The translations under genes were made by a program, and so were the position numbers. From Aldehydirespirator sp963662645 (GTDB lineage Bacteria; Actinomycetota; Acidimicrobiia; Acidimicrobiales; Aldehydirespiratoraceae), in the NCBI GenBank assembly GCA_963662645.2, contig OY759762.1:2852001-2916000 (forward strand): DNA of 64,000 bases. The letters are read 5' to 3'. This document shows positions 44,554-53,025 of the stretch, one piece after another. Under the pieces are notes generated by a model. That model ran no database searches. It was not told the origin of the DNA and worked only from the letters and a program-made list of their open reading frames with translations. Each line of letters starts with the position of its first letter. The stretch's first letter is position 1.

Positions 44554-44827
44554 CAGCGCCGCATACTGGTGCCGTAGCCGGGCCCGGCCAGAGCGACGGA
44601 GCGGTCCGTCAGGGCCCAGCCAACGAAAGTCGGAATGGCACCCGCGCGACACGATGTGCTGTCGCCGGTCCATGCTCGCTCGAGGGCACTGGTTGCGGTC
44701 ACGCCCGTCAGGTGCGTAGCCTTCGTCGCATCGGCGCGCGCTTTCGGCGTGACGGCTGTGCTCCGGCCCGTGATGCGTCGCTTCGCCGAGCCGGAATACC
44801 TGAGTCCGACAACCGGAGAAATCATCC
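44554..44827 (+). other. rho 5' region, 274 bp without a gene
   Basis: No conserved frame is seen between thrC and rho. The stretch should include the rho promoter and a long leader; in other bacteria rho leaders mediate autoregulation. Several short GC-rich dyads exist (for example GGGCCCGGCC near 44580) but no single strong hairpin with a T-run. Confidence 0.4.
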
Positions 44828-46378
44828 GTGGAAGCGACCGAGATGCGGCGGTCCACGCTGCAACGCAAAGATCGTGGCGAACTCAACCAAATCGCCGCGG
44901 CACTGGGCGCAAAGCCCTCCAGCCGGGCCCGCAAGGACGAGATCATCCAGCTGATCATTGATCTGACCGCCGACGGTGCCAGGATCACGCAGCCGGCAGG
45001 CGCCGGCGCCCCGGCCGCGTCCGATGAGGCCCCGGCCGCGGCCAGCGAGGCCAACACGGCGCCGCGCCCGGCCTTCGATGCCCGGGCCGCTGGGGGCGAC
45101 GGCGAGCAGAGCGAAGGTGCCGGCAACGGCGCCGCCGCCAACAACCGCGAAGAGCAGCGAGCCCCGGACCGTGCCGAGGACGAGGTAGATCCGGGCAATC
45201 GTCGTCGCCGCCGCCGCAACCGCGATCGGGATCGCGACCGCGACGACAACTGGGACGGCGATCCGGTGGCGGTCTCGGGCCGCCTGGATCTGCGCGACGA
45301 GGGCTACGGCTTCCTGAGGGTGGACGGATGCCTGCCCAACCGCAACGACGCCTACGTCCCGGTCAAGACGATCCGCCAGTACGGCCTCCGCCGCGGCGAC
45401 TACCTGACGGGCACGTCCCGGCCCGCCAACCGGGCCGAGAAGAACCCCGCCCTGCTGACACTGGAGTCGATCAACGGCGGACCGGCCGAGCTGTCGGACC
45501 GTCCGGTGTTCGAGAACCTCACACCGATCCACTCGGTGCGCCGCTTGACGCTCGAGCAGCCCGAGGACCCCGGCGCGATCACGGCCCGGCTCATCGATCT
45601 GGTGGCCCCCGTCGGCGTCGGCCAGCGAGTCTTGGTGAGAGGGCCCCGGCGATCCGGTGCCTCCGAGCTGCTCACCTCGCTGATCTCCGCCATAGAGACC
45701 AATGAGCCCGACATCTTCGTGATGGGGCTCTTCCTCGACCAGCGGCCCGAGGACATCACCGAGGTGCAGCGATGCGTGCGTCACGGCGATGTGGCCGCCA
45801 CGTCGTTCGACCAGACCCCCGAGGAGCACGTGCAGACGGCCGAGATGACCGTCGAGCGGGTCAAGCGCCTCGTCGAGTCCGGGCAGAACGTGGCGCTGGT
45901 GCTCGACAGCCTCACCTCCTTGGCCCAGGCCTACAACGCCGCGCTCTCCAACGCGGGACGGGCCTACAGCGGCAACGTCGAGAGCGGCGCCGTGCACATG
46001 CCCAAGAAGCTCTTCGGAGCGGGTCGCAACGTCTCCGAGGGAGGCTCGTTGACGATGATCGCCTCCATCGTGTCGGACGGGTCGAGCACGCTTCCCGGCG
46101 TTCTGTGCGACGAGTTCGTGGGTACGGCCAACACCGAGATCTGGCTCGACCCGTGGGCCGCGCAGCTCGGGCTGTTCCCGGCCGTCGACGTGACCGCATC
46201 CGTGTCGCGCGACGAGGACCGCTTCCTCGACGCGGACGAAGTGCAGGCGCTCCAGCAACTGCGGCGCAGCTTCACCGACGGCTCGGCGGACGGCGACCCG
46301 GGAGCTGTGGTCAAGGGCCTGGAAGCGGCCCTCTCCAAGCTCCGCAGCACCCCGTCCAACGCAGAGCTGCTGCGCTGA
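44828..46378 (+). CDS. rho: Transcription termination factor Rho homologue with degenerate ATPase site
   Basis: The 516-residue protein has a Rho_N domain (LNQIAAALGAKPSSRARKDE), an Asp/Arg-rich insert (about 110-140) typical of actinobacterial Rho, and the cold-shock RNA-binding domain (SGRLDLRDEGYGFLRV). The motor fold is recognisable (VFENLTPIH, MPKKLFGAGRNVSEGGSLTMIAS), with Walker B ALVLDS (Asp 360). But Walker A reads GPRRSGAS (272-279) instead of PPKAGKT. The catalytic Glu is Gln 305 (LDQRPED), and the arginine-finger positions read Pro 442 and Gly 448. ATP-driven helicase action seems unlikely. Position before rpmE is that of the normal rho gene. Confidence 0.88.
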   Translation: MEATEMRRSTLQRKDRGELNQIAAALGAKPSSRARKDEIIQLIIDLTADGARITQPAGAGAPAASDEAPAAASEANTAPRPAFDARAAGGDGEQSEGAGNGAAANNREEQRAPDRAEDEVDPGNRRRRRRNRDRDRDRDDNWDGDPVAVSGRLDLRDEGYGFLRVDGCLPNRNDAYVPVKTIRQYGLRRGDYLTGTSRPANRAEKNPALLTLESINGGPAELSDRPVFENLTPIHSVRRLTLEQPEDPGAITARLIDLVAPVGVGQRVLVRGPRRSGASELLTSLISAIETNEPDIFVMGLFLDQRPEDITEVQRCVRHGDVAATSFDQTPEEHVQTAEMTVERVKRLVESGQNVALVLDSLTSLAQAYNAALSNAGRAYSGNVESGAVHMPKKLFGAGRNVSEGGSLTMIASIVSDGSSTLPGVLCDEFVGTANTEIWLDPWAAQLGLFPAVDVTASVSRDEDRFLDADEVQALQQLRRSFTDGSADGDPGAVVKGLEAALSKLRSTPSNAELLR

Positions 46379-46460
46379 CCGCACCCTGCGGGAACACACG
46401 GCCAAAACTTCGTAGCCGCGGGTTGTGACCGGCCCGCCCGACTTACAGACTGGTTCCCCG

Positions 46461-46718
46461 ATGAAGACCGACATACACCCCGAGTACCGGCTGGTCGTCT
46501 TCTCCGACCAGTCCGCCGGCACCTCGTTCCTCACCCGTTCCACCATCGCCACCAACGACACCATCGAGTGGTCGGACGGCAACACCTACCCGCTGGCGAA
46601 GGTGGAGATCTCGAGCGCCAGCCACCCGTTCTTCACCGGGACGATGCAGATCGTCGACACTGCGGGTCGGGTCGAGCGCTTCGAGCGTCGCTACGGCCGC
46701 CGCAAGGGCCGCGAGTAG
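46461..46718 (+). CDS. rpmE: Ribosomal protein L31 (non-zinc form)
   Basis: The 85-residue protein starts MKTDIHPEYRLVVFSDQSAG and ends RRYGRRKG, as in bL31. It has none of the four cysteines of zinc-binding L31, so it is the zinc-independent type. It lies after rho as in many actinobacteria. The frame is open 12 codons upstream but ATG 46461 is the family start. Confidence 0.9.
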   Translation: MKTDIHPEYRLVVFSDQSAGTSFLTRSTIATNDTIEWSDGNTYPLAKVEISSASHPFFTGTMQIVDTAGRVERFERRYGRRKGRE

Positions 46719-46748
46719 ACACCGCAGGGTCCGCGGGCGCCGTCGACG

Positions 46749-47066
46749 ATGGACCACTCCGAGGCGAATTCTCGCGCTGGCGCGGCCGAGGTCCGCGCCG
46801 GGGCGGGCGACGCGCTGGCCAAGGCGTTCGAGATGATCGCCACCCCTGCCATCTTCGGCTTCGGCGGCTGGCTAATCGACGGTCGCCTCGGCACCTTCCC
46901 ACTGGTGACCCTGGCGCTGGTGGTCGTCGTCTTCGGCTACCAGGTGTGGAGCTTCGCCCGCGCCTACCGCACGTCGATAGATGAGGCCCTGGAAGCTCGC
47001 CGGGCCGGCTACGGCCGCCGGGCCGCCCATGGTGGTCCCGACCCTGCGACCGGTAGCCGGCCATGA
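46749..47066 (+). CDS. AtpZ/AtpI-like small membrane protein
   Basis: The 105-residue protein has two helices (MIATPAIFGFGGWLIDGRLG and FPLVTLALVVVVFGYQVWSF) around a Gly/Asp turn, the pattern of AtpZ proteins that precede ATP synthase genes and assist ion supply or c-ring assembly. Its end overlaps the next gene by ATGA. It heads the atp operon. Confidence 0.75.
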   Translation: MDHSEANSRAGAAEVRAGAGDALAKAFEMIATPAIFGFGGWLIDGRLGTFPLVTLALVVVVFGYQVWSFARAYRTSIDEALEARRAGYGRRAAHGGPDPATGSRP

Positions 47067-47548
47067 GCATCACGCCGGGAGCGGTGCCGGTGGTTGAGGC
47101 GGACGTTCCGGCCTCGTTCGACCGGCCGGCCGCGCCCGAGCGAGCCGTGGCCGGCGACATGATCCGGCGCTCGGTGGTGTTCGCGGTTCCGCTGTTGGCC
47201 GGCGGTGCCCTGGGATGGGGCTGGACCGGGGCGCTCTCGGTCGGGCTGGCCCTGGCGCTGGTGCTGGTCAACTTCGCGCTGGGCGCGGCCGTCATCGGGT
47301 GGGGTGCCCGCATGGGCCCGTCGGCGATGATGGCCGCGGCGATGGGTGGTTACGTCGTCCGCCTCGGTATCGTCACCGCCGCTGTGCTGCCTGTCCGCCA
47401 CCACGACTGGTTCGAGCTCCTGCCCTTCGCGGTGAGCCTGCTCGTCACCCACTTGGGCCTGCTGATCGTCGAGGCCCGCCACGTCTCGGCTTCGCTGGCC
47501 TTCCCGGGCCTCAAGCCGTCGCGGCCCCGGTCGGAGGGTTCGGCATGA
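47063..47548 (+). CDS. atpI: ATP synthase protein I-like membrane protein
   Basis: The 161-residue protein has four hydrophobic segments: SVVFAVPLLAGGALGWGW, ALALVLVNFALGAAVIGW, MMAAAMGGYVVRLGIVTAAVLP and FAVSLLVTHLGLLIVEA. This fits the AtpI fold that helps assemble the c-ring. ATGA overlaps at both ends link it to the AtpZ-like gene and atpB. The label rests on topology and operon position. Confidence 0.75.
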   Translation: MSITPGAVPVVEADVPASFDRPAAPERAVAGDMIRRSVVFAVPLLAGGALGWGWTGALSVGLALALVLVNFALGAAVIGWGARMGPSAMMAAAMGGYVVRLGIVTAAVLPVRHHDWFELLPFAVSLLVTHLGLLIVEARHVSASLAFPGLKPSRPRSEGSA

Positions 47549-48312
47549 GCATCCTCGCCCTCGAGTTCCCGCCGGTCAGCCACCTGTTCGACTGGCCCAC
47601 CATCTGGTTCGACGGCACACCGCTGGCCGTCAACAAGACCGTTCTCATCTACCTGGCTGCGACGGCGGCCACCGTGGTGCTGTTCGGACTGGCGGGCCGT
47701 CCCCGAGAGTCGCTGGTCCCGGTCGGCGTGCAGCATGTGGCCGAGTCGGGGGTGAATTTCATCGAGAACTCGGTGGTGATGCAGACCATCGGACCCGACG
47801 GCAAGAAGTTCATGCCCTTCCTCACGTCGATGTTCTTCTTCATCCTGTTCTCGAACATCACCGAGGTCGTCCCGTTCATCCAGTTCCCGGCCAACAGCCG
47901 GATGGCCATCCCCATCACCCTTGCCCTGGTGGTGTGGGTGATCTACAACGTGGTCGGGGTCAAGAGCCAGGGCCCGTTCGGATACCTGAAGAATTCGCTG
48001 TTCCCGCCGGGCGTGCCCAAGGTCCTCTACATCATCGTCACGCCCATCGAGTTGGTCTCCACGTTCGTGGTCAGGCCGTTCTCGCTGGCCATCCGGCTCT
48101 GGGCCAACATGGTGGCCGGGCATCTGCTGCTGGTCACCTTCGCCATCCTGTCGGCGACCCTGTGGGAGTTCTTCTACGTGCCCGCGGCGCTGCCGTTCGT
48201 GATGCTGATCCTGATGACTGCCTTCGAGATCCTGGTCTCGTTCTTGCAGGCGTTCATCTTCACCATCCTCACCGCGGTCTACATCGGCGGCTCCATGCAT
48301 CCCGAGCACTAG
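47545..48312 (+). CDS. atpB: ATP synthase subunit a
   Basis: The 255-residue membrane subunit forms the proton half-channels. FSLAIRLWANMVAGHLLLV contains the essential Arg of helix 5. NITEVVPFIQFPANSR, and FEILVSFLQAFIFTILTAVYIG with the conserved Gln, complete the signature. ATG 47545 overlaps the upstream stop by ATGA. Confidence 0.95.
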   Translation: MSILALEFPPVSHLFDWPTIWFDGTPLAVNKTVLIYLAATAATVVLFGLAGRPRESLVPVGVQHVAESGVNFIENSVVMQTIGPDGKKFMPFLTSMFFFILFSNITEVVPFIQFPANSRMAIPITLALVVWVIYNVVGVKSQGPFGYLKNSLFPPGVPKVLYIIVTPIELVSTFVVRPFSLAIRLWANMVAGHLLLVTFAILSATLWEFFYVPAALPFVMLILMTAFEILVSFLQAFIFTILTAVYIGGSMHPEH

Positions 48313-48380
48313 GCCCGTCACATGTCGCCCCCCACCCGATCCACCCGATCGAACACTCACACAACAACAGGAGAACCACA

Positions 48381-48638
48381 GTGCTAAGTCTTCTCGCACA
48401 GACCGCTCCCGGCGAGTTCCTCGACGGGCTCAAGGCCATCGGCGCCGGCCTCGGATACGGCCTCGCCGCGGTCGGCCCCGGCGTGGGCATCGGCATCGTG
48501 GTCGGCAACGCCATCTCGTCGATGGCCCGCCAGCCCGAGTCCGCCGGCATGGTCCGAACCACGATGTTCCTCGGAATCGCCTTCACCGAGGCGCTGGCCC
48601 TCATCGGGTTCGTGGTCTTCATCCTGCTGCTCCCCTAG
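48381..48638 (+). CDS. atpE: ATP synthase subunit c
   Basis: The 85-residue hairpin protein has GAGLGYGLAAVGPGVGIGIVVG as helix 1, the loop ARQPE, and GIAFTEALALIGFVVFILLLP as helix 2 with the proton-carrying Glu. The helix 2 context lacks the Thr/Ser pattern of sodium-type rings, so proton use is likely. GTG 48381 follows CAGGAGAACCACA, a strong ribosome site suited to high expression. Confidence 0.94.
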   Translation: MLSLLAQTAPGEFLDGLKAIGAGLGYGLAAVGPGVGIGIVVGNAISSMARQPESAGMVRTTMFLGIAFTEALALIGFVVFILLLP

Positions 48639-48736
48639 AGGCCGAGCGGATAGGGGCAACCCATGCGGACACACGCAAGGCGTCGAGCGAGGCCGTGGCC
48701 CGAGCGGCCCGTGAGCGCAGCGAACAAGAGCGGAAA
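48638..48736 (+). repeat. Dispersed intergenic repeat, copy D (long form, atpE-atpF)
   Basis: GAGGCCGAGCGGATAGGG, then ACACGCAAGGC and CGAGCGAGGCCGTGGCCCGA, then GCGGCCCGTGAGCGCAGCGA and ACAAGAGCGGAA. The 98-bp unit recurs with about 80% identity at 50158-50256 before atpA; its second half is the dispersed element. It ends 16 bases before the atpF start. Confidence 0.75.
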
Positions 48737-48752
48737 TCGGGGGAACTCGATC

Positions 48753-49493
48753 ATGGCAAGAACAAGCCTGAGGCTCATTGCCACGCTGGGCGTTGCGAGC
48801 GCGGTGCTGCTCGCTGCGGCCGGCCCGGCGTGGGCCGCGGGCGAGACGATCGGCGGCTGCGTCCTGGAGCAGGTGCATCACGCCGAGGACGAGTACGGCA
48901 GCCTTGGTGCCGTCGAAGCGGACGAGAAAGCCTTCAAGTCCTTCGAGGAGGACCTGGAGGGCTGCGTCGAGGCGCCCAGCCCCATCCTCCCCGAACTCGA
49001 CGAGATCATCTGGGGCGGACTGGCTTTCGTGATCCTGTTCGCTTTCATGTGGTGGAAGGGCTTCCCCGCGGTCAAGCGGGCCATGGACGCCCGCTCCGAG
49101 AAGATCCGGGCCGACCTCGACGCCGCCGACACGGCCAAGGCCGACGCAATGCGCACCAAGTCGGAGTACGAGTCGCAGCTGGCCGAGGCCAAGTCGGCCG
49201 CGGCGGCCATCATCGACGAGGCCCGCACCCAGGCCGATCAGCTCCGCCAGGACCTGCAGGCCCGGGCCGAGGCCGACATCGCCGACCAGCGGGTCCGGGC
49301 CGCGGCCGACATCGAGTCGAGCCGCCGCCAGGCCATCGACGATTTGCGCACCGAGGTGGCCGCCATCGCGGTGGGCGCAGCCGAGCGGGTTGTGGGCGCC
49401 AGCCTCGACGCCGAGGTGCACCGCTCCCTGATCGACGGCTACATCGACGAAGTATCCGGTGCCGGCGCCAGCAGCAACGGGGACGGGGGCTGA
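48753..49493 (+). CDS. atpF: ATP synthase subunit b with an N-terminal signal peptide
   Basis: The 246-residue protein is longer than usual (about 160-190). It opens with a cleavable-looking signal peptide (SLRLIATLGVASAVLLAAAGPAWAA), then about 55 acidic residues with two cysteines. The membrane helix follows (IIWGGLAFVILFAFMWW, about residues 85-102), then the long charged coiled coil (AKADAMRTKSEYESQLAEAKSAAAAIIDEART) that forms the stator stalk. If cleaved, an acidic extracytoplasmic segment would precede the helix. ATG 48753 is chosen because it begins the signal peptide. Confidence 0.87.
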   Translation: MARTSLRLIATLGVASAVLLAAAGPAWAAGETIGGCVLEQVHHAEDEYGSLGAVEADEKAFKSFEEDLEGCVEAPSPILPELDEIIWGGLAFVILFAFMWWKGFPAVKRAMDARSEKIRADLDAADTAKADAMRTKSEYESQLAEAKSAAAAIIDEARTQADQLRQDLQARAEADIADQRVRAAADIESSRRQAIDDLRTEVAAIAVGAAERVVGASLDAEVHRSLIDGYIDEVSGAGASSNGDGG

Positions 49494-49522
49494 GCCGGTG
49501 CTCGGCCCGCCAGCAACGCCGG

Positions 49523-49541
49523 TTGCCTGCCTGGCAGGCAA
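49523..49541 (+). repeat. Perfect 19-bp palindrome in the atpF-atpH gap
   Basis: TTGCCTGCC-T-GGCAGGCAA is fully symmetric and can fold into an 8-bp hairpin. It lies in the 127-bp gap between atpF and atpH. It could slow or protect the mRNA and so adjust subunit ratios; that is inference. A short GAGGCCGAGCGG string follows at 49572. Confidence 0.55.
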
Positions 49542-49620
49542 GCGAACCCCCGTCAGGTATTCACCGCATAGAGGCCGAGCGGGTAGCAAGTTCACCGCCT
49601 TCCGGGTCGGGTACTGAGCG

Positions 49621-50157
49621 GTGGCCGACGCAACCGCCTCTGACCGCATCGGCGGATACGCCGACGCGGTGTTGGCTGTGGCCCGAGCCGAGGGCGCCCA
49701 GGTCGAGGACGAACTGGCCCGCTTCGCCGATGCGCTGCGCTCCAGCGACGAGCTGCAGTCAACCCTCGCCGACTCAGTCATCGATGTGGAGCGCCGGCTG
49801 CAGATCACCGAGGATCTGCTCGGGGGCAAGGCTCTCCCCGCCACTGCGGCGCTGGTGTCGCTGGTGGTCGGTGCAGGCCGCGGCGGCGAGCTCGTCGAGA
49901 TCATCGACGCGGCCATCGACCGGGCGGCGGCCGGCCGCAACCGGCGGGTGGCTCGGGTGCGCAGCGCAGTGGAGCTCTCCGGCGAGCAGCGATCCCGGCT
50001 GGCCGAGGCCATTAAGGCCTCTTCAGGACTGGACGTGGAGATCCAGGCGATCGTCGATCCCAGCGTGGTCGGCGGGGTGGTCACCGAGATCGGTGACGAC
50101 GTGATCGACGGCAGCGTGCGCAGCCGCCTCCAGCAGATGCGAAGCGGCCTCGGCTGA
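49621..50157 (+). CDS. atpH: ATP synthase subunit delta
   Basis: The 178-residue subunit links F1 to the stator. It has GGYADAVLAVARAEG at the N-terminus and VRSAVELSGEQRSRLAEAIK followed by IVDPSVVGGVVTEIGDDVIDGSVRSRLQQM, the OSCP/delta signature. It is a separate delta, not the b-delta fusion of mycobacteria. GTG 49621 is the family start. Confidence 0.92.
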   Translation: MADATASDRIGGYADAVLAVARAEGAQVEDELARFADALRSSDELQSTLADSVIDVERRLQITEDLLGGKALPATAALVSLVVGAGRGGELVEIIDAAIDRAAAGRNRRVARVRSAVELSGEQRSRLAEAIKASSGLDVEIQAIVDPSVVGGVVTEIGDDVIDGSVRSRLQQMRSGLG

Positions 50158-50256
50158 GAGGCCGAGCGGAGAGGGAATGATCCATGAGGAGCACGCAAGG
50201 CACCGAGCGAGGCCGTGGCCCGAGCGGCCGGTGAACGCAGCGAACAAGAGCGGGAA
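50158..50256 (+). repeat. Dispersed intergenic repeat, copy E (long form, atpH-atpA)
   Basis: It parallels copy D from GAGGCCGAGCGG through GCACGCAAGGC and CGAGCGAGGCCGTGGCCCGA to GCGAACAAGAGCGGGAATC. It begins right after the atpH stop, as copy D begins right after the atpE stop. The two gene gaps therefore share nearly the same sequence. Confidence 0.75.
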
Positions 50257-50298
50257 TCACGCCGCCCGGTCAGTATCTAGGAGATTGTGCGAATAACC

Positions 50299-51930
50299 AT
50301 GAGCGACACACCGACACTCACGATCGACACAGCCGACATCGCGGCCGCCATCCGTCAGAACCTTGAGGGTTTCACCCCGTCGCTGGAGCAGTCCACGGTG
50401 GGCCGGGTGCTCGAGGTGGGAGACGGCATCGCCCGCGTCTCGGGATTGCCCGACGCGGCCGTCAACGAGATGCTGCGCTTCGCCAACGGCGCCGTCGGCC
50501 TGGCCCTGAACCTCGACGAGACCTCCATCGGCGCGGTGGTCCTCGGCGATGTGGAGGGCATCGAGGAAGGCCAGCCGGTGCAGGCCACCGGCGACATCCT
50601 GTCGATCCCGGTGGGCGACGGCCTGCTCGGGCGGGTTGTCAACCCGCTGGGCGAGCCGGTGGACGGCAAGGGTCCGCTGTCCAACCCGATCCCGAGACGC
50701 ATGGAGATCCAGGCCCCGGGCATCACCGGCCGCAAGCCGGTGCACGAGCCGATGCAGACCGGCATCAAGTCCATCGACTCTCTCATCCCCATCGGCCGGG
50801 GCCAGCGCGAGCTGATCATCGGCGACCGCAAGACGGGCAAGACCACCATCGCCCTCGACACGATCCTCAACCAGCGCGGCCTGAACGTGAACTGCATCTA
50901 CGTGGCCATCGGCCAGAAGGCCTCCACCGTGGCCCAGGCGGTAGCCACCCTCGAGGAGCTCGGGGCCATGGAGTACACCGTGGTGGTGGTGGCGCCGGCG
51001 TCGGACCCCGCCCCCTACAAATATCTCGCGCCCTACGCGGGCTGCGCCATGGGCCAGCACTGGATGGAGAGCGGCGAGCACGCCCTGGTCATCTACGACG
51101 ACCTGTCCAAGCAGGCCGAGGCCTACCGCCAGGTGTCGCTGCTGCTGCGGCGGCCACCGGGCCGCGAGGCCTATCCCGGCGACGTGTTCTACCTGCACAG
51201 CCGGCTGCTGGAGCGGGCGGCCAAGCTCAGCGACGACCGGGGCGCAGGGTCGCTGACCGCGCTGCCGATCATCGAGACCAAGGCCGGCGACGTCTCGGCC
51301 TACATCCCCACCAACGTGATCTCCATCACCGACGGCCAGATCTTCCTGCAGGATGACCTGTTCAAGTCGGGTATCCGCCCCGCGGTGGATGTGGGCATCT
51401 CGGTCAGCCGCGTCGGCGGCGCGGCCCAAGTCAAGGCCATGAAGACCGCGGTGGGCACCCTCAAGGGCGATCTGCAGCAGTTCCGGGAGCTCGAGGCTTT
51501 CGCCGCCTTCGGCTCCGACCTGGACGCGGTATCGAAAGCCCAGCTGGAGCGGGGCTACCGGCTGACCGAGCTGCTCAAGCAGGGAGTCAACAGCCCGCTG
51601 CCGGTGGAGGAGCAGGTGGTGTCGATCTACGCCGGCACCCACGGCTACCTCGACGAGGTGCCGATCGGCGATGTTCGGCGCTTCGAGCGCGAGTTGCTCG
51701 ACTGGTTCCGCACCCGCGAGGCGGGCCTGCTGGCCGAGATTCGCGACAGCGGCACCATCTCCGACACCGACGACTTCGACGCCCGGGTCAAGGCGTTCAC
51801 CGATCAATTTGAGACCACAGACTCGACAGGACAGGAGCCCGACGCGGTCGAGCAGGGTGAGGAGCAGGCCAGGTTGGTCGACGCCGAGACGACCCTGCCC
51901 GAAGAGGATCTGAGCCGGGACGAGGGCTGA
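50299..51930 (+). CDS. atpA: ATP synthase subunit alpha
   Basis: The 543-residue subunit has the P-loop IGDRKTGKTTIALDT and the signature PAVDVGISVSRVGGAAQ with the catalytic-site Arg. The N-terminal crown contains VGRVLEVGDGIARVSGLP. Together with AtpD it forms the F1 hexamer. GTG 50287 four codons upstream is an alternative start; AGGAGA at 50279 is too close to the GTG and rather far from the ATG, so this is unresolved. The C-terminal extension is acidic. Confidence 0.95.
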   Translation: MSDTPTLTIDTADIAAAIRQNLEGFTPSLEQSTVGRVLEVGDGIARVSGLPDAAVNEMLRFANGAVGLALNLDETSIGAVVLGDVEGIEEGQPVQATGDILSIPVGDGLLGRVVNPLGEPVDGKGPLSNPIPRRMEIQAPGITGRKPVHEPMQTGIKSIDSLIPIGRGQRELIIGDRKTGKTTIALDTILNQRGLNVNCIYVAIGQKASTVAQAVATLEELGAMEYTVVVVAPASDPAPYKYLAPYAGCAMGQHWMESGEHALVIYDDLSKQAEAYRQVSLLLRRPPGREAYPGDVFYLHSRLLERAAKLSDDRGAGSLTALPIIETKAGDVSAYIPTNVISITDGQIFLQDDLFKSGIRPAVDVGISVSRVGGAAQVKAMKTAVGTLKGDLQQFRELEAFAAFGSDLDAVSKAQLERGYRLTELLKQGVNSPLPVEEQVVSIYAGTHGYLDEVPIGDVRRFERELLDWFRTREAGLLAEIRDSGTISDTDDFDARVKAFTDQFETTDSTGQEPDAVEQGEEQARLVDAETTLPEEDLSRDEG

Positions 51931-52005
51931 GGGATCCCGGCAGTAGGTAGCGGGACTGGCAGTAGGCAGTAGGGAATAGGGCAGTAGAGGAGTTCGAGGC
52001 GAGCT

Positions 52006-52992
52006 GTGCCTGGAGGCAAGGAACGCGAGCTGCGCCGGCGCATCGGCAGCATCCAGTCCACCAAGAAGATCACCCGCGCCATGGAGCTGATCGCGGCCAC
52101 CCGGGTGGTGAAGGCCATGCAGCGGGCCAACGCGGCCCGGCCCTACGCCCGGCTGATCACCAGCGTGATCGAGGACCTCGCCGCGGGCGGCGCCGAAGTC
52201 GACCATCCGCTGCTGCGCCAGGCGCCGCAGGTCCGCAACGTCGGGTTCATCATCATCACCGGCGACCGGGGCCTGGCCGGGGCCTACAACACCTCGGTGA
52301 TACGCACCGCCGAGCGCCAGGTCATGGCCCACGTGTCGGAGGGCAAGGGCTATTCGCTGTGCTGCGTGGGCCGCAAGTCGGCCAGCTACTTCCGCTTCCG
52401 CAACTACCGCATCGACCACGCCATGTCCGGGTTCAGCGACAACCCGTCGTATGACGACGCCCGCCGGATCGCCGAGACGGTCAGCGAGTCCTTCCTGTCG
52501 GAGGCCATCGACCAGGTGGAGCTGATCTACACGGAGTTCGTGTCGATGGGCACCCAGCGCGTTGTGGTGCGCCGCTTCCTGCCGCTGATCGACACCGAGA
52601 TGATGGCGCGGGAGGGCTCGGGCACAGGCCGGGAGGGGAGCTTCGAGTTCGAGCCGTCGCCCGAGGCGGTGCTGGAGGCGCTGCTGCCCCGCTACACCGA
52701 GGCCCGGCTCTACGGCGCGCTGCTCGATGCGGCCGCCTCGGAGCACGCCAGCCGCCAGCGGGCCATGAAGGCCGCCACCGACAACGCCGAGGAGCTGATC
52801 ACCAAGCTCTCGCGGGCCATGAACCAGGCCCGCCAGGACGCCATCACCACCGAGATCATGGAGATCGTCGGCGGGGCCGAGGCCCTCAGCGGCGGCGACT
52901 CCTCCGACGTCGACGTCGCGCTGGCGTCCATGCTGGCCGGAACGGACGCGTCCGAGCTGACCGCAGCGAGCGCTGGCGGACGCCCCGCATAG
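52006..52992 (+). CDS. atpG: ATP synthase subunit gamma
   Basis: The 328-residue rotor shaft begins ELRRRIGSIQSTKKITRAMELIAA and ends with ASEHASRQRAMKAATDNAEELI and QARQDAITTEIMEIVGGAEAL, the two coiled-coil ends. The middle has IIITGDRGLAGAYNTSVIR. It is slightly longer than the usual 290-310 residues because of a C-terminal Ala/Ser tail. GTG 52006 follows a gap with repeated GGCAGTAG strings and GAGGAG. Confidence 0.94.
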   Translation: MPGGKERELRRRIGSIQSTKKITRAMELIAATRVVKAMQRANAARPYARLITSVIEDLAAGGAEVDHPLLRQAPQVRNVGFIIITGDRGLAGAYNTSVIRTAERQVMAHVSEGKGYSLCCVGRKSASYFRFRNYRIDHAMSGFSDNPSYDDARRIAETVSESFLSEAIDQVELIYTEFVSMGTQRVVVRRFLPLIDTEMMAREGSGTGREGSFEFEPSPEAVLEALLPRYTEARLYGALLDAAASEHASRQRAMKAATDNAEELITKLSRAMNQARQDAITTEIMEIVGGAEALSGGDSSDVDVALASMLAGTDASELTAASAGGRPA

Positions 52993-53025
52993 GACGCCCC
53001 GGATCAGACATCAGACGAGACGACC

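Noticed and set aside
42130..45249. A 1000-codon open frame antisense to hom, thrC and rho
   Set aside because: It is a shadow of three well-conserved genes and has no recognisable domain.
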